In this document: in pieces, positions 1 through 5,999 of the stretch
Layout: every line of letters begins with the position of its first letter
Position numbering within the stretch: position 1 is the first letter of the stretch
Assembly (NCBI GenBank): GCA_013205585.1
Contig: JABMML010000258.1
Location: 1-8,353, forward strand
Length of the DNA: 8,353 nucleotides
From: Chitinophagaceae bacterium
GTDB taxonomy: Bacteria > Bacteroidota > Bacteroidia > Chitinophagales > Chitinophagaceae
Direction: 5' to 3'
The notes under the pieces: generated by a model
Database searches by the model: none
Told to the model about the DNA's origin: nothing
The model's input: only the letters and a program-made list of their open reading frames with translations
Translations under genes and position numbers: made by a program

Positions 1-147
1 AGGGTTATGAAGATTTTTTGAGAAAATGAAGGCGTTGATTTGTAATGGGTTATGTTTTGACGAAACCGAAATCAACCAATTTCAGTCGAATTCAGGGGGT
101 GTTTTCATGACACAAAAAAACTATCTTCAGCCTATTAATTACATATT

Positions 148-447
148 ATGCATACCTATCTTGTAAATGCGACTATTCAAATTCTACCATTAGCCCAAGA
201 CAAGCATCCTTATGACTGGGTAGATGATGCTATTACTGTGATACAATCCTCTAATTTAAAATATGAAGTTAGACCTTTTTCAACTGAATTAGAAGGTAGA
301 TACGATCAGGTTATAAAGCTATTCAATGATGTGAATGAACATCTTTATGCAAAGAAATGTGATGAATGGATATGTAATTTACAAATCCAAATAAGAGCTA
401 ACGGCGATATGACTGGAGAAGAAAAAACTGCTAAATTTAAAATATAA
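148..447 (+). CDS. MTH1187/YkoF-type thiamine-binding protein
   Basis: This encodes a 99-residue soluble protein that I recognise as a member of the small thiamine-binding family (PF01910, formerly DUF77; MTH1187/YkoF-like). Family members have a ferredoxin-like fold and bind thiamine or a related ligand; the physiological role of stand-alone members is not settled. What is seen: an N-terminal strand with the family pattern VNATIQILPL (residues 6-15), a middle EVRPFSTELEG segment (40-50), and a C-terminal WICNLQIQIRANGD stretch (74-87) followed by a basic tail. The length fits the usual 95-105 residues. There is no signal peptide or membrane segment. The start is fixed by an in-frame TAA at 136-138, just upstream of the ATG. 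It stands alone, convergent with the B12 operon, and no thiamine gene or TPP riboswitch is visible next to it. Family assignment is fairly sure; ligand and function are inferred. Confidence 0.8.
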   Translation: MHTYLVNATIQILPLAQDKHPYDWVDDAITVIQSSNLKYEVRPFSTELEGRYDQVIKLFNDVNEHLYAKKCDEWICNLQIQIRANGDMTGEEKTAKFKI

Positions 448-477
448 TCACTCGACTTAGCAAGATTTGAGGGGGTG

Positions 478-496
478 TTTTCCCCACGAGGGAAAA
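478..496 (+). repeat. Perfect 7-bp inverted repeat 31 nt after the thiamine-binding gene
   Basis: TTTTCCC (478-484) and GGGAAAA (490-496) flank a five-base loop CACGA. Its place just past the stop codon at 447 suggests a 3'-end stabilising hairpin or weak terminator for that gene. It is followed by ACAAGT rather than a T-run, so rho-independent termination is doubtful. The left arm lies inside a longer element that is repeated upstream of the gene at 94-106. Confidence 0.35.
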
Positions 497-741
497 ACAA
501 GTACATACTAAAAAATTGAACAAAATTGAATATTTAAAAACTGTAAATTCTAAAAGAGTTATGAGATATTTGATACTAAACAGTTGTGAACCTCATGCAG
601 AAACAGAAAAGGACCCACGATTTAACGTAAGTCCTTGATTTATATGAAGCCAGTATTGAACTACATTATAACCAAATGTAGAGGGATTTAGGGAATTCTA
701 TAGTTTGGTATGCGTCTTAAATAAGTTCCTTAAAATTAAAT

Positions 742-766
742 AAAGTCAGACTTAAATATCGACTTT
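742..766 (-). terminator. Weak candidate terminator for the B12 operon
   Basis: AAAGTC (742-747) and GACTTT (761-766) can form a six-base-pair stem about 33 nt beyond the stop codon of the last operon gene. Read on the minus strand it is followed by ATTTAATTTT, a T-rich but interrupted tract. Read on the plus strand it is followed by TT then CATC, so it could also work weakly in that direction. The stem is short and AT-rich, which makes this a tentative call based mainly on position. Confidence 0.3.
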
Positions 767-777
767 TTCATCTCAAA

Positions 778-807
778 GGTTCTTCGAATTTGAACTCATT
801 AAGAACC
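778..807 (-). repeat. 7-bp inverted repeat spanning the stop codon of the last operon gene
   Basis: GGTTCTT (778-784) and AAGAACC (801-807) are perfect inverted arms around a 16-base loop. The arm at 801-807 reaches into the TAA stop codon (799-801) of the cobC-like gene, so the hairpin would form at the very end of the coding sequence. On the minus strand it is followed by TTTGAGATG, too little T for a normal terminator. It may protect the mRNA 3' end or work together with the stem at 742-766. Confidence 0.3.
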
Positions 808-1350
808 ACTTAATTTCAATTTTATTACACTTCCATATTCACATTTAATTGAAAATGCATCTTTTAGTAAAGTTTGATTAACATGGCTTAGTATGGACCT
901 AATAACACCTGCATGTGTAACAATAACTACTGATATAAAAGATTGGTTGGTTAAAATATCAAGGAAATTTTTTACTCTTTGATGAAGCTCTATGAAATTT
1001 TCTCCACCATGGGGTTTTTTATTGACAAAATCATTCATCCAAATCTGTAAATCAACCTGATCGATATCATCCCACTTATTATTTTCCCATTTTCCAAAAT
1101 CTACTTCTTTTAACAAGTCACTATATACCACATTTAAATGATTGTATTTATATTCACTTAAATAGGAAGCTAATAAACTGCATCGGATTAATGGACTAGC
1201 ATATATCACATCTGTACTATCAGGTAATTGTGATAAAATACTTTGAATGGAAATGTTAAAACCTACATCATCAATTGCAACATTTGTTTGACCGTAACAA
1301 ATAGATTTGTCGATTAATGGTTTTGTATGTCTAATTAAATAAATTTCCAT
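799..1350 (-). CDS. cobC: CobC-like alpha-ribazole phosphatase (histidine phosphatase family)
   Basis: This is a 183-residue phosphoglycerate-mutase-like histidine phosphatase. In this operon it most likely removes the 5'-phosphate from alpha-ribazole phosphate or adenosylcobalamin phosphate, the last step of nucleotide-loop assembly. Seen in the sequence: the catalytic motif RHT (7-9; His8 is the phosphorylated histidine), the SPLIRC motif with the phosphate-binding Arg (52-57), the acidic LKEVDFGKWE segment (80-89), GGE (115-117) and the second catalytic histidine in VTHAG (His146). The length is slightly under the usual 190-205 of CobC. The ATG at 1350 lies inside the end of cobS, giving a 16-nt overlap that suggests translational coupling. 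It is the last gene of the operon. Histidine phosphatases are hard to assign from sequence alone; the direct fusion to the cobTS block is the main reason for the CobC call. Confidence 0.88.
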   Translation of the reverse strand: MEIYLIRHTKPLIDKSICYGQTNVAIDDVGFNISIQSILSQLPDSTDVIYASPLIRCSLLASYLSEYKYNHLNVVYSDLLKEVDFGKWENNKWDDIDQVDLQIWMNDFVNKKPHGGENFIELHQRVKNFLDILTNQSFISVVIVTHAGVIRSILSHVNQTLLKDAFSIKCEYGSVIKLKLSGS

Positions 1351-2096
1351 AAAACAAAGGCTGATAAATAAAATACAATTTCACATAATTGTTGTGTAGC
1401 ACCAAGACAGTCGCCCGTATAACCACCAATCCATTTTTTAAAATAATTAGCTAAATATACTTTCATTAAATAAACAGGAATGATAAGTAAAAATGCCATT
1501 GCATTCTTAAAAAGTATTATCGGAAGAATACCAAATAAGGATGCAATTAAAAAATGAGTAAATAAAAACTTTTTGGCAACTGGTTTTGCTTTGCTATCCT
1601 CGTTCTCTCTCACGTATTCGTGTGTAAGAATAAATGTAGAGGCAGCCCATCTTGATAAAGCATGTGCAGCTATTAATACAATGGGGATTTGTATGGGCGT
1701 AAAAGATGCAAGAACATAAAATTTTAAAGAGAGTATAAAAATAGTACCAATTACTCCATAAGCGCCTACCCTGCTATCCTTCATGATCATTAATATCTTT
1801 TCTTTAGTCCATCCACCGCCAAAGCCGTCACAGACATCTGCAAAGCCATCTTCGTGAAAAGCCCCTGTTAACAATACAGAAGCAGCCATAGATATTATAA
1901 TTGCAATGGATGGGTTAAATAAATAATTTGCCCCTACATATACCAATACTGCAATTATTCCTACTATCCAACCAATAAGTGGGAAATATTTTGTGGCTTT
2001 ATTTAAGTAGTCAGCATCATGATTTACCCAACTAGGTACTGGGATTCTGGTATAAAACATAACAGCTGTTAAAAATATTTGTACTTCTTTTTTCAT
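1335..2096 (-). CDS. cobS: Adenosylcobinamide-GDP ribazoletransferase (cobalamin synthase) CobS
   Basis: This is a 253-residue integral inner-membrane enzyme that joins adenosylcobinamide-GDP with alpha-ribazole (or its 5'-phosphate) to form adenosylcobalamin (phosphate) and GMP. The family signatures are all present: FYTRIPVP near the N-terminus (14-21), the acidic metal-binding TGAFHEDGFADVCDGFGGG (77-95), KDSRVGAYG (about 106-114), and GGYTGDCLGATQQ near the C-terminus. Hydrophobic segments at about 39-60, 64-80, 113-130, 135-155, 178-195 and 200-215 fit the multi-spanning topology, and the length is typical (245-260). It starts 6 nt after the cobT stop codon and its last 16 nt overlap the cobC-like gene. 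No frameshift or missing key residue is seen, so the call is secure. Confidence 0.97.
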   Translation of the reverse strand: MKKEVQIFLTAVMFYTRIPVPSWVNHDADYLNKATKYFPLIGWIVGIIAVLVYVGANYLFNPSIAIIISMAASVLLTGAFHEDGFADVCDGFGGGWTKEKILMIMKDSRVGAYGVIGTIFILSLKFYVLASFTPIQIPIVLIAAHALSRWAASTFILTHEYVRENEDSKAKPVAKKFLFTHFLIASLFGILPIILFKNAMAFLLIIPVYLMKVYLANYFKKWIGGYTGDCLGATQQLCEIVFYLSAFVLWKFI

Positions 2097-2102
2097 TTTT
2101 AT

Positions 2103-3146
2103 TTATTCTTTATTACTGATATTCGCTGACTCAAAACTTGCCATCTCGTTTAAAAAATTTATTGCACTTTTAACTAAGGGAATTGCAATGGCAGCACCTG
2201 TACCTTCACCTAAACACATTTGTAAATTTAATAATGGTTTAGCCTTAAGGTAGTGTAACATCTTTTCGTGACCCTTTTCACCACTGACATGTGCAAATAT
2301 GCAATTCTCTAAAATAGATTCATTTATTTTACTTGTTATAAGTAATGCGGCAGTAGCAATAAAACCATCTACTAAAATAATCATATTTTGATTTGCTGCT
2401 TCAATGTATGCACCAACCATCATTGCAATTTCAAAGCCACCTACTTTTTGCAAAAGTTTTATCGGCTTATCGTTTAATGCTTGTAATTGGTGAAATTGAT
2501 ATACTTTTTTAAGTGTTTTCATTTTTTGAGTAAGCTGTACCTCATTAACACCTGTTCCTCTTCCAATACAATCTTCCACATTCATTTGTAATATGCTACT
2601 CATTATTAATGATGCGGATGAGGAATTACCAATACCCATTTCACCAAATCCAATGGTATTACAACCATTTAAAACAATATTTTTCACTATTTCTTTGCCT
2701 TTTTCAATAGCGCTATGGGTTTCAGCTTCTGTCATTGCCTCTTCCAAAAGATAGTTTTTAGTGCCTAAATTCATTTTTGCAGTGATGAAATTTTTAGCAT
2801 CTATCATCACATTAAAGTCATAATTAACACCACAATCCACCACTTTTAATTGAATGTCATTTTGTCTGCAAAAAACATTGATTGCTGCTCCCCCATTTAA
2901 GAAATTTAAAACCATTTGAGCAGTAACTGCTTGTGGATATGGATTTACTAGCCCAGTAGCAGCTATGCCATGATCGGAAGCAAAGACCACAATATGTGGA
3001 TTGATAATTTGTGGTGTTAGACTATTTTGTATTTGTCCAATTTGTAAGGCAATTTCTTCGAGCATACCCAATGCACCCAAGGGTTTAGTTTTAAAATCTA
3101 TTTTATGCTTTAATTCATCTATAATAGGAGATGGTGCAGTATTCAT
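2103..3146 (-). CDS. cobT: Nicotinate-nucleotide--dimethylbenzimidazole phosphoribosyltransferase CobT
   Basis: This soluble enzyme transfers phosphoribose from nicotinate mononucleotide to a lower-ligand base such as 5,6-dimethylbenzimidazole, giving alpha-ribazole 5'-phosphate. Counted from the ATG at 3146 it has 347 residues, the normal family length. Signatures seen: KTKPLGALGMLEEIA (19-33), FASDHGIAATG (55-65), FLNGGAAINVF (82-92), GEMGIGNSSSAS (168-179), GRGTG (195-199), SGEKGH (288-293) and LGEGTGAA (312-319), where Glu314 matches the catalytic Glu317 of the Salmonella enzyme. A longer reading from a GTG at 3179 adds 11 residues of poor family character and overlaps the upstream gene by 23 nt; the ATG at 3146 leaves a 10-nt gap and starts directly before the conserved N-terminus, so I prefer it. 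It lies between the DUF71 gene and cobS. The lower base used cannot be read from the sequence. Confidence 0.97.
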   Translation of the reverse strand: MNTAPSPIIDELKHKIDFKTKPLGALGMLEEIALQIGQIQNSLTPQIINPHIVVFASDHGIAATGLVNPYPQAVTAQMVLNFLNGGAAINVFCRQNDIQLKVVDCGVNYDFNVMIDAKNFITAKMNLGTKNYLLEEAMTEAETHSAIEKGKEIVKNIVLNGCNTIGFGEMGIGNSSSASLIMSSILQMNVEDCIGRGTGVNEVQLTQKMKTLKKVYQFHQLQALNDKPIKLLQKVGGFEIAMMVGAYIEAANQNMIILVDGFIATAALLITSKINESILENCIFAHVSGEKGHEKMLHYLKAKPLLNLQMCLGEGTGAAIAIPLVKSAINFLNEMASFESANISNKE

Positions 3147-3156
3147 AATTAAAAAT

Positions 3157-3888
3157 TTATGATTGTAATAATATATCACAGAACCAGAAGCCTTTTGTAC
3201 CCACCTCTTTAATTGGAGTAGGATGGTCTTTAGTTTTTAATATTAATTCTTTATAGGTTTTTTCTCCAGCCACAATATTCATTTTTGTTTTAAAAAAAGG
3301 TGCTTCATAGCAAAAGCTGTGAAATTCACCATTTTCTCCACAAGGATCTACATTTTTTGGCAATTGGGACAAAAAACTATCATCAATAACCCTACCGCAC
3401 CAGTCTTTGTCTAAATAACCATCATTGATACAACAGGTAATGGTTTTAAAACCCTTTTCAATAAAATCATTTATTAATTGTAATGTGTCTTCTTGCCATA
3501 TAGGGAATAAACAATTCATTCCAATACCTCTCATTTTATCTTCACGGTATTGTTTTAAGTCTTCTAAAAAAATATCTCCAAATGCAACTGTACTTATTCC
3601 TTCAGCTTTCACTTTTAACAATGTATCATTCATCTGTCGTTCATACTCATTGTTATCTGCCTCATACACATATACTTTTAACAAGGGAATACCAATTGAT
3701 GCGGCTTGTGCTTCAATTAGTTCTTCTCTAACGCCATGCATTGAAAGTCGCTTTAAGTTTCCATTAATGGTACTTAATAAATATTTTACTTCATATAATT
3801 CATTTTGTAAAATCTTATATAATGCATAACTGCTGTCTTTACCTCCACTCCAACTAACCACGATGGGTATTTTATTCATTCTTATCAT
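3157..3888 (-). CDS. DUF71/COG2102 (Dph6-like) PP-loop ATPase, predicted B12-salvage protein
   Basis: This is a 243-residue soluble protein of the adenine-nucleotide alpha-hydrolase superfamily, DUF71/COG2102 (PF01902). The archaeal and eukaryotic relatives are diphthine--ammonia ligase (Dph6). Diphthamide does not occur in bacteria, and published comparative genomics of DUF71 predicted that some bacterial members act in B12 salvage; the location here fits that. Seen: the PP-loop VVSWSGGKDSS (10-20), which binds ATP pyrophosphate; FGDIFLED (103-110); GMNCLFPIW (123-131); and DPCGENGEFHSF (181-192), the counterpart of the Dph6 GE-GE motif thought to bind the amide-forming substrate. Cysteines cluster at 152, 153, 164 and 183. 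It overlaps the end of cobU by 17 nt with the ATG at 3888, or by 8 nt with an equally good ATG at 3879 (Met4), which sits right before the first strand. Automatic annotation as diphthine--ammonia ligase would probably be wrong; an ATP-dependent amide-forming or amide-altering step on a corrinoid is my inference. Confidence 0.88.
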   Translation of the reverse strand: MIRMNKIPIVVSWSGGKDSSYALYKILQNELYEVKYLLSTINGNLKRLSMHGVREELIEAQAASIGIPLLKVYVYEADNNEYERQMNDTLLKVKAEGISTVAFGDIFLEDLKQYREDKMRGIGMNCLFPIWQEDTLQLINDFIEKGFKTITCCINDGYLDKDWCGRVIDDSFLSQLPKNVDPCGENGEFHSFCYEAPFFKTKMNIVAGEKTYKELILKTKDHPTPIKEVGTKGFWFCDILLQS

Positions 3889-4390
3889 CTTTTACAACTA
3901 AGGATATCCCACTAACCATAAAGATTACTTTACTTGCTTTATTTGCAGCATATTGATTTGCCCAACCTTGCAAGTCGGTAAACTTCCTGCCAACCTCTGT
4001 TTCGGCATGCATTCCCATCCCTATTTCATTACTAATAATTATAAATGTTCCTTGTTTTTCGTGTAATGCATCAATTTGTGATTTAAAAAGATTTAAAGAC
4101 TGTTCAATATTATTTTTAGTATCCATAAAAAAGTTAGTAAGCCATAATGTGACGCAATCAATAATACATACTTTATTTTCAATTGGAAGTAAGCTTACAT
4201 TTCTTTGTTCCTCAAAATTTAACCATCTTTCATCTCTTTCATTTTGATGACGTTTTACTCTCTGCTCAAAATCATCATCCCAAACCTTGGCAGTTGCAAC
4301 ATAAATAGGATTATCTGACAAGGACAATGCTAATTTTTGTGCAAAACTACTTTTACCACTTCTAGCACCACCAGTAATAAATATGATCAT
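3872..4390 (-). CDS. cobU: Bifunctional adenosylcobinamide kinase / adenosylcobinamide-phosphate guanylyltransferase
   Basis: This 172-residue soluble enzyme phosphorylates adenosylcobinamide and then transfers GMP to it, giving the GDP-activated intermediate used by CobS. Seen: an N-terminal P-loop TGGARSGKSS (6-15), QRVKRHQNER (43-52), in which His48 corresponds to the guanylylated histidine of Salmonella CobU (His46), the hydrophobic strand and CVTLWLTN (79-86), SNEIGMG (120-126), and the family C-terminal motif VGRKFTDLQGWANQ (133-146). The length is typical. The ATG at 4390 lies 8 nt after the stop of the upstream corrinoid-binding gene, and its 3' end overlaps the DUF71 gene. Its presence shows that the cell can salvage incomplete corrinoids such as cobinamide, provided an adenosyltransferase is encoded elsewhere, as none is in the window. 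Confidence 0.96.
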   Translation of the reverse strand: MIIFITGGARSGKSSFAQKLALSLSDNPIYVATAKVWDDDFEQRVKRHQNERDERWLNFEEQRNVSLLPIENKVCIIDCVTLWLTNFFMDTKNNIEQSLNLFKSQIDALHEKQGTFIIISNEIGMGMHAETEVGRKFTDLQGWANQYAANKASKVIFMVSGISLVVKDDKNE

Positions 4391-4398
4391 ACTTTTTT

Positions 4399-5337
4399 TT
4401 AATTTGTAATTACATTCTCTACATTGTAAGAAAATGTTTTATGCTTAAGGCGCTTAGGAATTTTAAAAATATTGGGATGAAACAGCGCTGCTAGTAATTC
4501 AATGCCGTCCACTAATGTAGACGGTGATGGTTGCGTGAACAAATCAAAGTCTATTAGAAAAACTTGATTGTTTTTTACAGCCTCTAATTCATGCCAATTT
4601 TCTTTAATTGATAATAAGGATAACTCTCTTTTAGCTCTTTCAATATGGAAACCACATGGAGCAATGATTAAAACCTCTGGATTGTATTTAATTATTTTAT
4701 CCCAAGGGATTGGGATACTATCTCCTCCAGGATTACTTAACATATCAATGCCACCTGCTTGTGCTATCTGAAAAGGTATCCAATGACCACAATTATAGAT
4801 TGGTTCAATCCATTCTATAAGCATCACTCTTTTTAATGGCATTGAATGCAAGCGAAGTGTATCCAAAATACTCGCTGTTCTTTTTTGTAAACCAGCTAAG
4901 TAAGTATAAGCTGCTTCCTCATGACCCATTGCTGTTGCAATTAGGGTTGCAGTCCTATAAACATCCTGCAAATTATTAGGCGTAAGTGGAATTAGCTGTG
5001 GCTGTTTAGTTAGCTTTGCTACCGCTGCTTCAGTACATTTAGTGTCTATCTGGCAAACCTCACAAGTGTCTTGTGTAAAAATTATATCTGGGGCGATTTG
5101 CTCCAATATTGCTTCTTCTACATAATACAAACTTTTCCCTTGTGCTTTGCTGGCGGAAAATATTTTATCAATTTCTGCACTAGAGTAATTTTTACCTTCC
5201 ATTACACAGCGAACCACTTTTTGTTTTTCATCGAGTGCTTTTTGGGGACACTCAAAAGTGATACCATATAATAAATGCTGTAACTCCATATCGTAAATCA
5301 TTTGAGTGGCAGCTGGTAAAAAAGAGCATACTTTCAT
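4399..5337 (-). CDS. BtuF-like corrinoid-binding protein without signal peptide
   Basis: This 312-residue protein belongs to the periplasmic-binding family of B12 and iron-siderophore transporters (COG0614, PF01497). Seen: the first strand VCSFLPAATQMIYDM (3-17) starts at residue 3, TQDTCEVC (88-95) in the N-lobe, a long connecting helix around 140-160, LIEWIEPIYNCGHWIP (173-188), AQAGGIDML (192-200), and an APCGF motif (226-230). The EW-P and GHW-P pattern is typical of a subgroup annotated as cobalamin-binding protein. There is no signal peptide or lipobox, and an in-frame TAA two codons before the ATG (5343-5341) rules out an upstream leader. The protein therefore appears cytoplasmic as encoded, which is unusual for this fold. 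Cysteines 92, 95 and 101 could form a metal site. No BtuC or BtuD partner is nearby. It starts 22 nt after the DUF6580 stop. Family call is firm; ligand (a corrinoid) is inferred from the operon. Confidence 0.87.
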   Translation of the reverse strand: MKVCSFLPAATQMIYDMELQHLLYGITFECPQKALDEKQKVVRCVMEGKNYSSAEIDKIFSASKAQGKSLYYVEEAILEQIAPDIIFTQDTCEVCQIDTKCTEAAVAKLTKQPQLIPLTPNNLQDVYRTATLIATAMGHEEAAYTYLAGLQKRTASILDTLRLHSMPLKRVMLIEWIEPIYNCGHWIPFQIAQAGGIDMLSNPGGDSIPIPWDKIIKYNPEVLIIAPCGFHIERAKRELSLLSIKENWHELEAVKNNQVFLIDFDLFTQPSPSTLVDGIELLAALFHPNIFKIPKRLKHKTFSYNVENVITN

Positions 5338-5359
5338 GTGTTATAATTTAGAAGCTTAG

Positions 5360-5950
5360 TTATACTAATTTTAGTGCGGGATTTCTCAATTTCATCCACT
5401 CGAATGAGCCAAACATCATTAAACTATACACCAGTGTACCTGCTAAAAAGTTTAACATAAACGGAAAGCCCTGTATGTAACATTGAAGTAGACCTGGCCA
5501 ATCTCTGCTTAAAGGCAACATGGTTCTCAAATCGATACCTCCACTTACCCAGACTGTGAAATCAGCCAATAACCAATGTGTAAGTGCTGCAATTGTTGCT
5601 GAAACCAACACATTTTTTACAGTTATTGTTTTTATTAGCCATTTTCCCATTAAAGTGATTATAATGTATATGCCATAAATCCAGTACCATCCACTGTACA
5701 TGATACCATATTTTCCATGCAACACAAAGTACTGAATGATTAAATCGCTAGCGAAGAGAGTTAGTAATGGAAAAAAGACTGCTTTCCAATTTTTACTAAA
5801 ATAGGCACCACCAAATAATCCCATGGCTCCTATGGGGGTAAAGTTTGACCATGGAGTAAGTTGTGCTGAATCTGGAATACGCATTGCAGCGACTGCAATC
5901 ATAAATAAAGCGAGTACAGTAAAGCGAGGATTGATTTTTTCAGTTATCAT
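5360..5950 (-). CDS. DUF6580 multi-spanning membrane protein, putative corrinoid transporter
   Basis: This 196-residue hydrophobic protein resembles the DUF6580 putative transport family, which is similar in size and topology to the S-components of ECF vitamin transporters. Seen: about five or six hydrophobic segments (roughly 10-24, 38-52, 57-77, 86-105, 112-130 and 161-181), a conserved NFTPIGAMGLFGGAYF (36-51), SDLIIQ (68-73), LLADFTVWVSGG (127-138) and GFPFMLNFLAGTLVYS (161-176). It has no ATPase domain and no signal peptide. It lies between the TonB receptor (49 nt away) and the corrinoid-binding protein (22 nt), inside a riboswitch-controlled B12 operon, and is the only candidate inner-membrane carrier encoded before cobS. 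I infer that it moves B12 or cobinamide across the inner membrane. Whether it needs an ECF energising module encoded elsewhere, or acts alone, cannot be seen. The family assignment is by memory of motif and topology and is moderately sure. Confidence 0.78.
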   Translation of the reverse strand: MITEKINPRFTVLALFMIAVAAMRIPDSAQLTPWSNFTPIGAMGLFGGAYFSKNWKAVFFPLLTLFASDLIIQYFVLHGKYGIMYSGWYWIYGIYIIITLMGKWLIKTITVKNVLVSATIAALTHWLLADFTVWVSGGIDLRTMLPLSRDWPGLLQCYIQGFPFMLNFLAGTLVYSLMMFGSFEWMKLRNPALKLV

Positions 5951-5999
5951 AATATGTGATTTAAAATAAAGTAGATTATTAAATTTAGTAATAAAAAAA

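Larger units (their letters stand above)
448..798. other. Gene-less intergenic stretch between convergent genes, rich in short inverted repeats
   Basis: No convincing coding region is seen on either strand; all frames are broken by frequent stops. Apart from the two operon-end elements listed separately (742-766 and 778-807), it holds three short perfect inverted repeats: TTTTCCC/GGGAAAA at 478-484 and 490-496, AAGGAC/GTCCTT at 609-614 and 631-636, and CTACATT/AATGTAG at 661-667 and 675-681. None of these three is followed by a clear T-run, so none is a standard intrinsic terminator. The stretch could be an untranslated operon tail, decayed DNA or a small RNA locus; the sequence alone does not decide. 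Confidence 0.5.

Noticed and set aside
1..29. Possible last eight residues (GYEDFLRK) and TGA stop of an upstream plus-strand gene
   Set aside because: The reading is too short to identify and the frame choice is arbitrary at the window edge, so no feature is claimed.
778..807. tRNA-like arm with TTCGAAT in its loop
   Set aside because: No acceptor stem, anticodon arm or CCA context can be built around it; it is a simple inverted repeat at the operon end.
3147..3179. Longer cobT reading from a GTG at 3179
   Set aside because: The added 11 residues are not family-like and overlap the upstream gene; the ATG at 3146 gives the normal length and start context.
3425..3829. 134-codon open frame on the plus strand
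   Set aside because: It lies wholly antisense to the DUF71 gene, whose motifs are clear; the translation is serine-rich without family features and is a shadow of the real gene.
3157..3888. Annotation as diphthine--ammonia ligase
   Set aside because: The motif similarity is real, but bacteria lack diphthamide and the gene sits in a B12 operon, so a B12-salvage role is more likely.
4568..4771. Open plus-strand frame opposite the corrinoid-binding protein, with similar ones at 5071-5271 and 7426-7665
   Set aside because: All are antisense shadows of well-supported minus-strand genes and have no recognisable domain.
4399..5337. Calling this gene btuF of a BtuFCD importer
   Set aside because: It has no signal peptide and no btuC or btuD neighbour, so a periplasmic ABC role is not supported.
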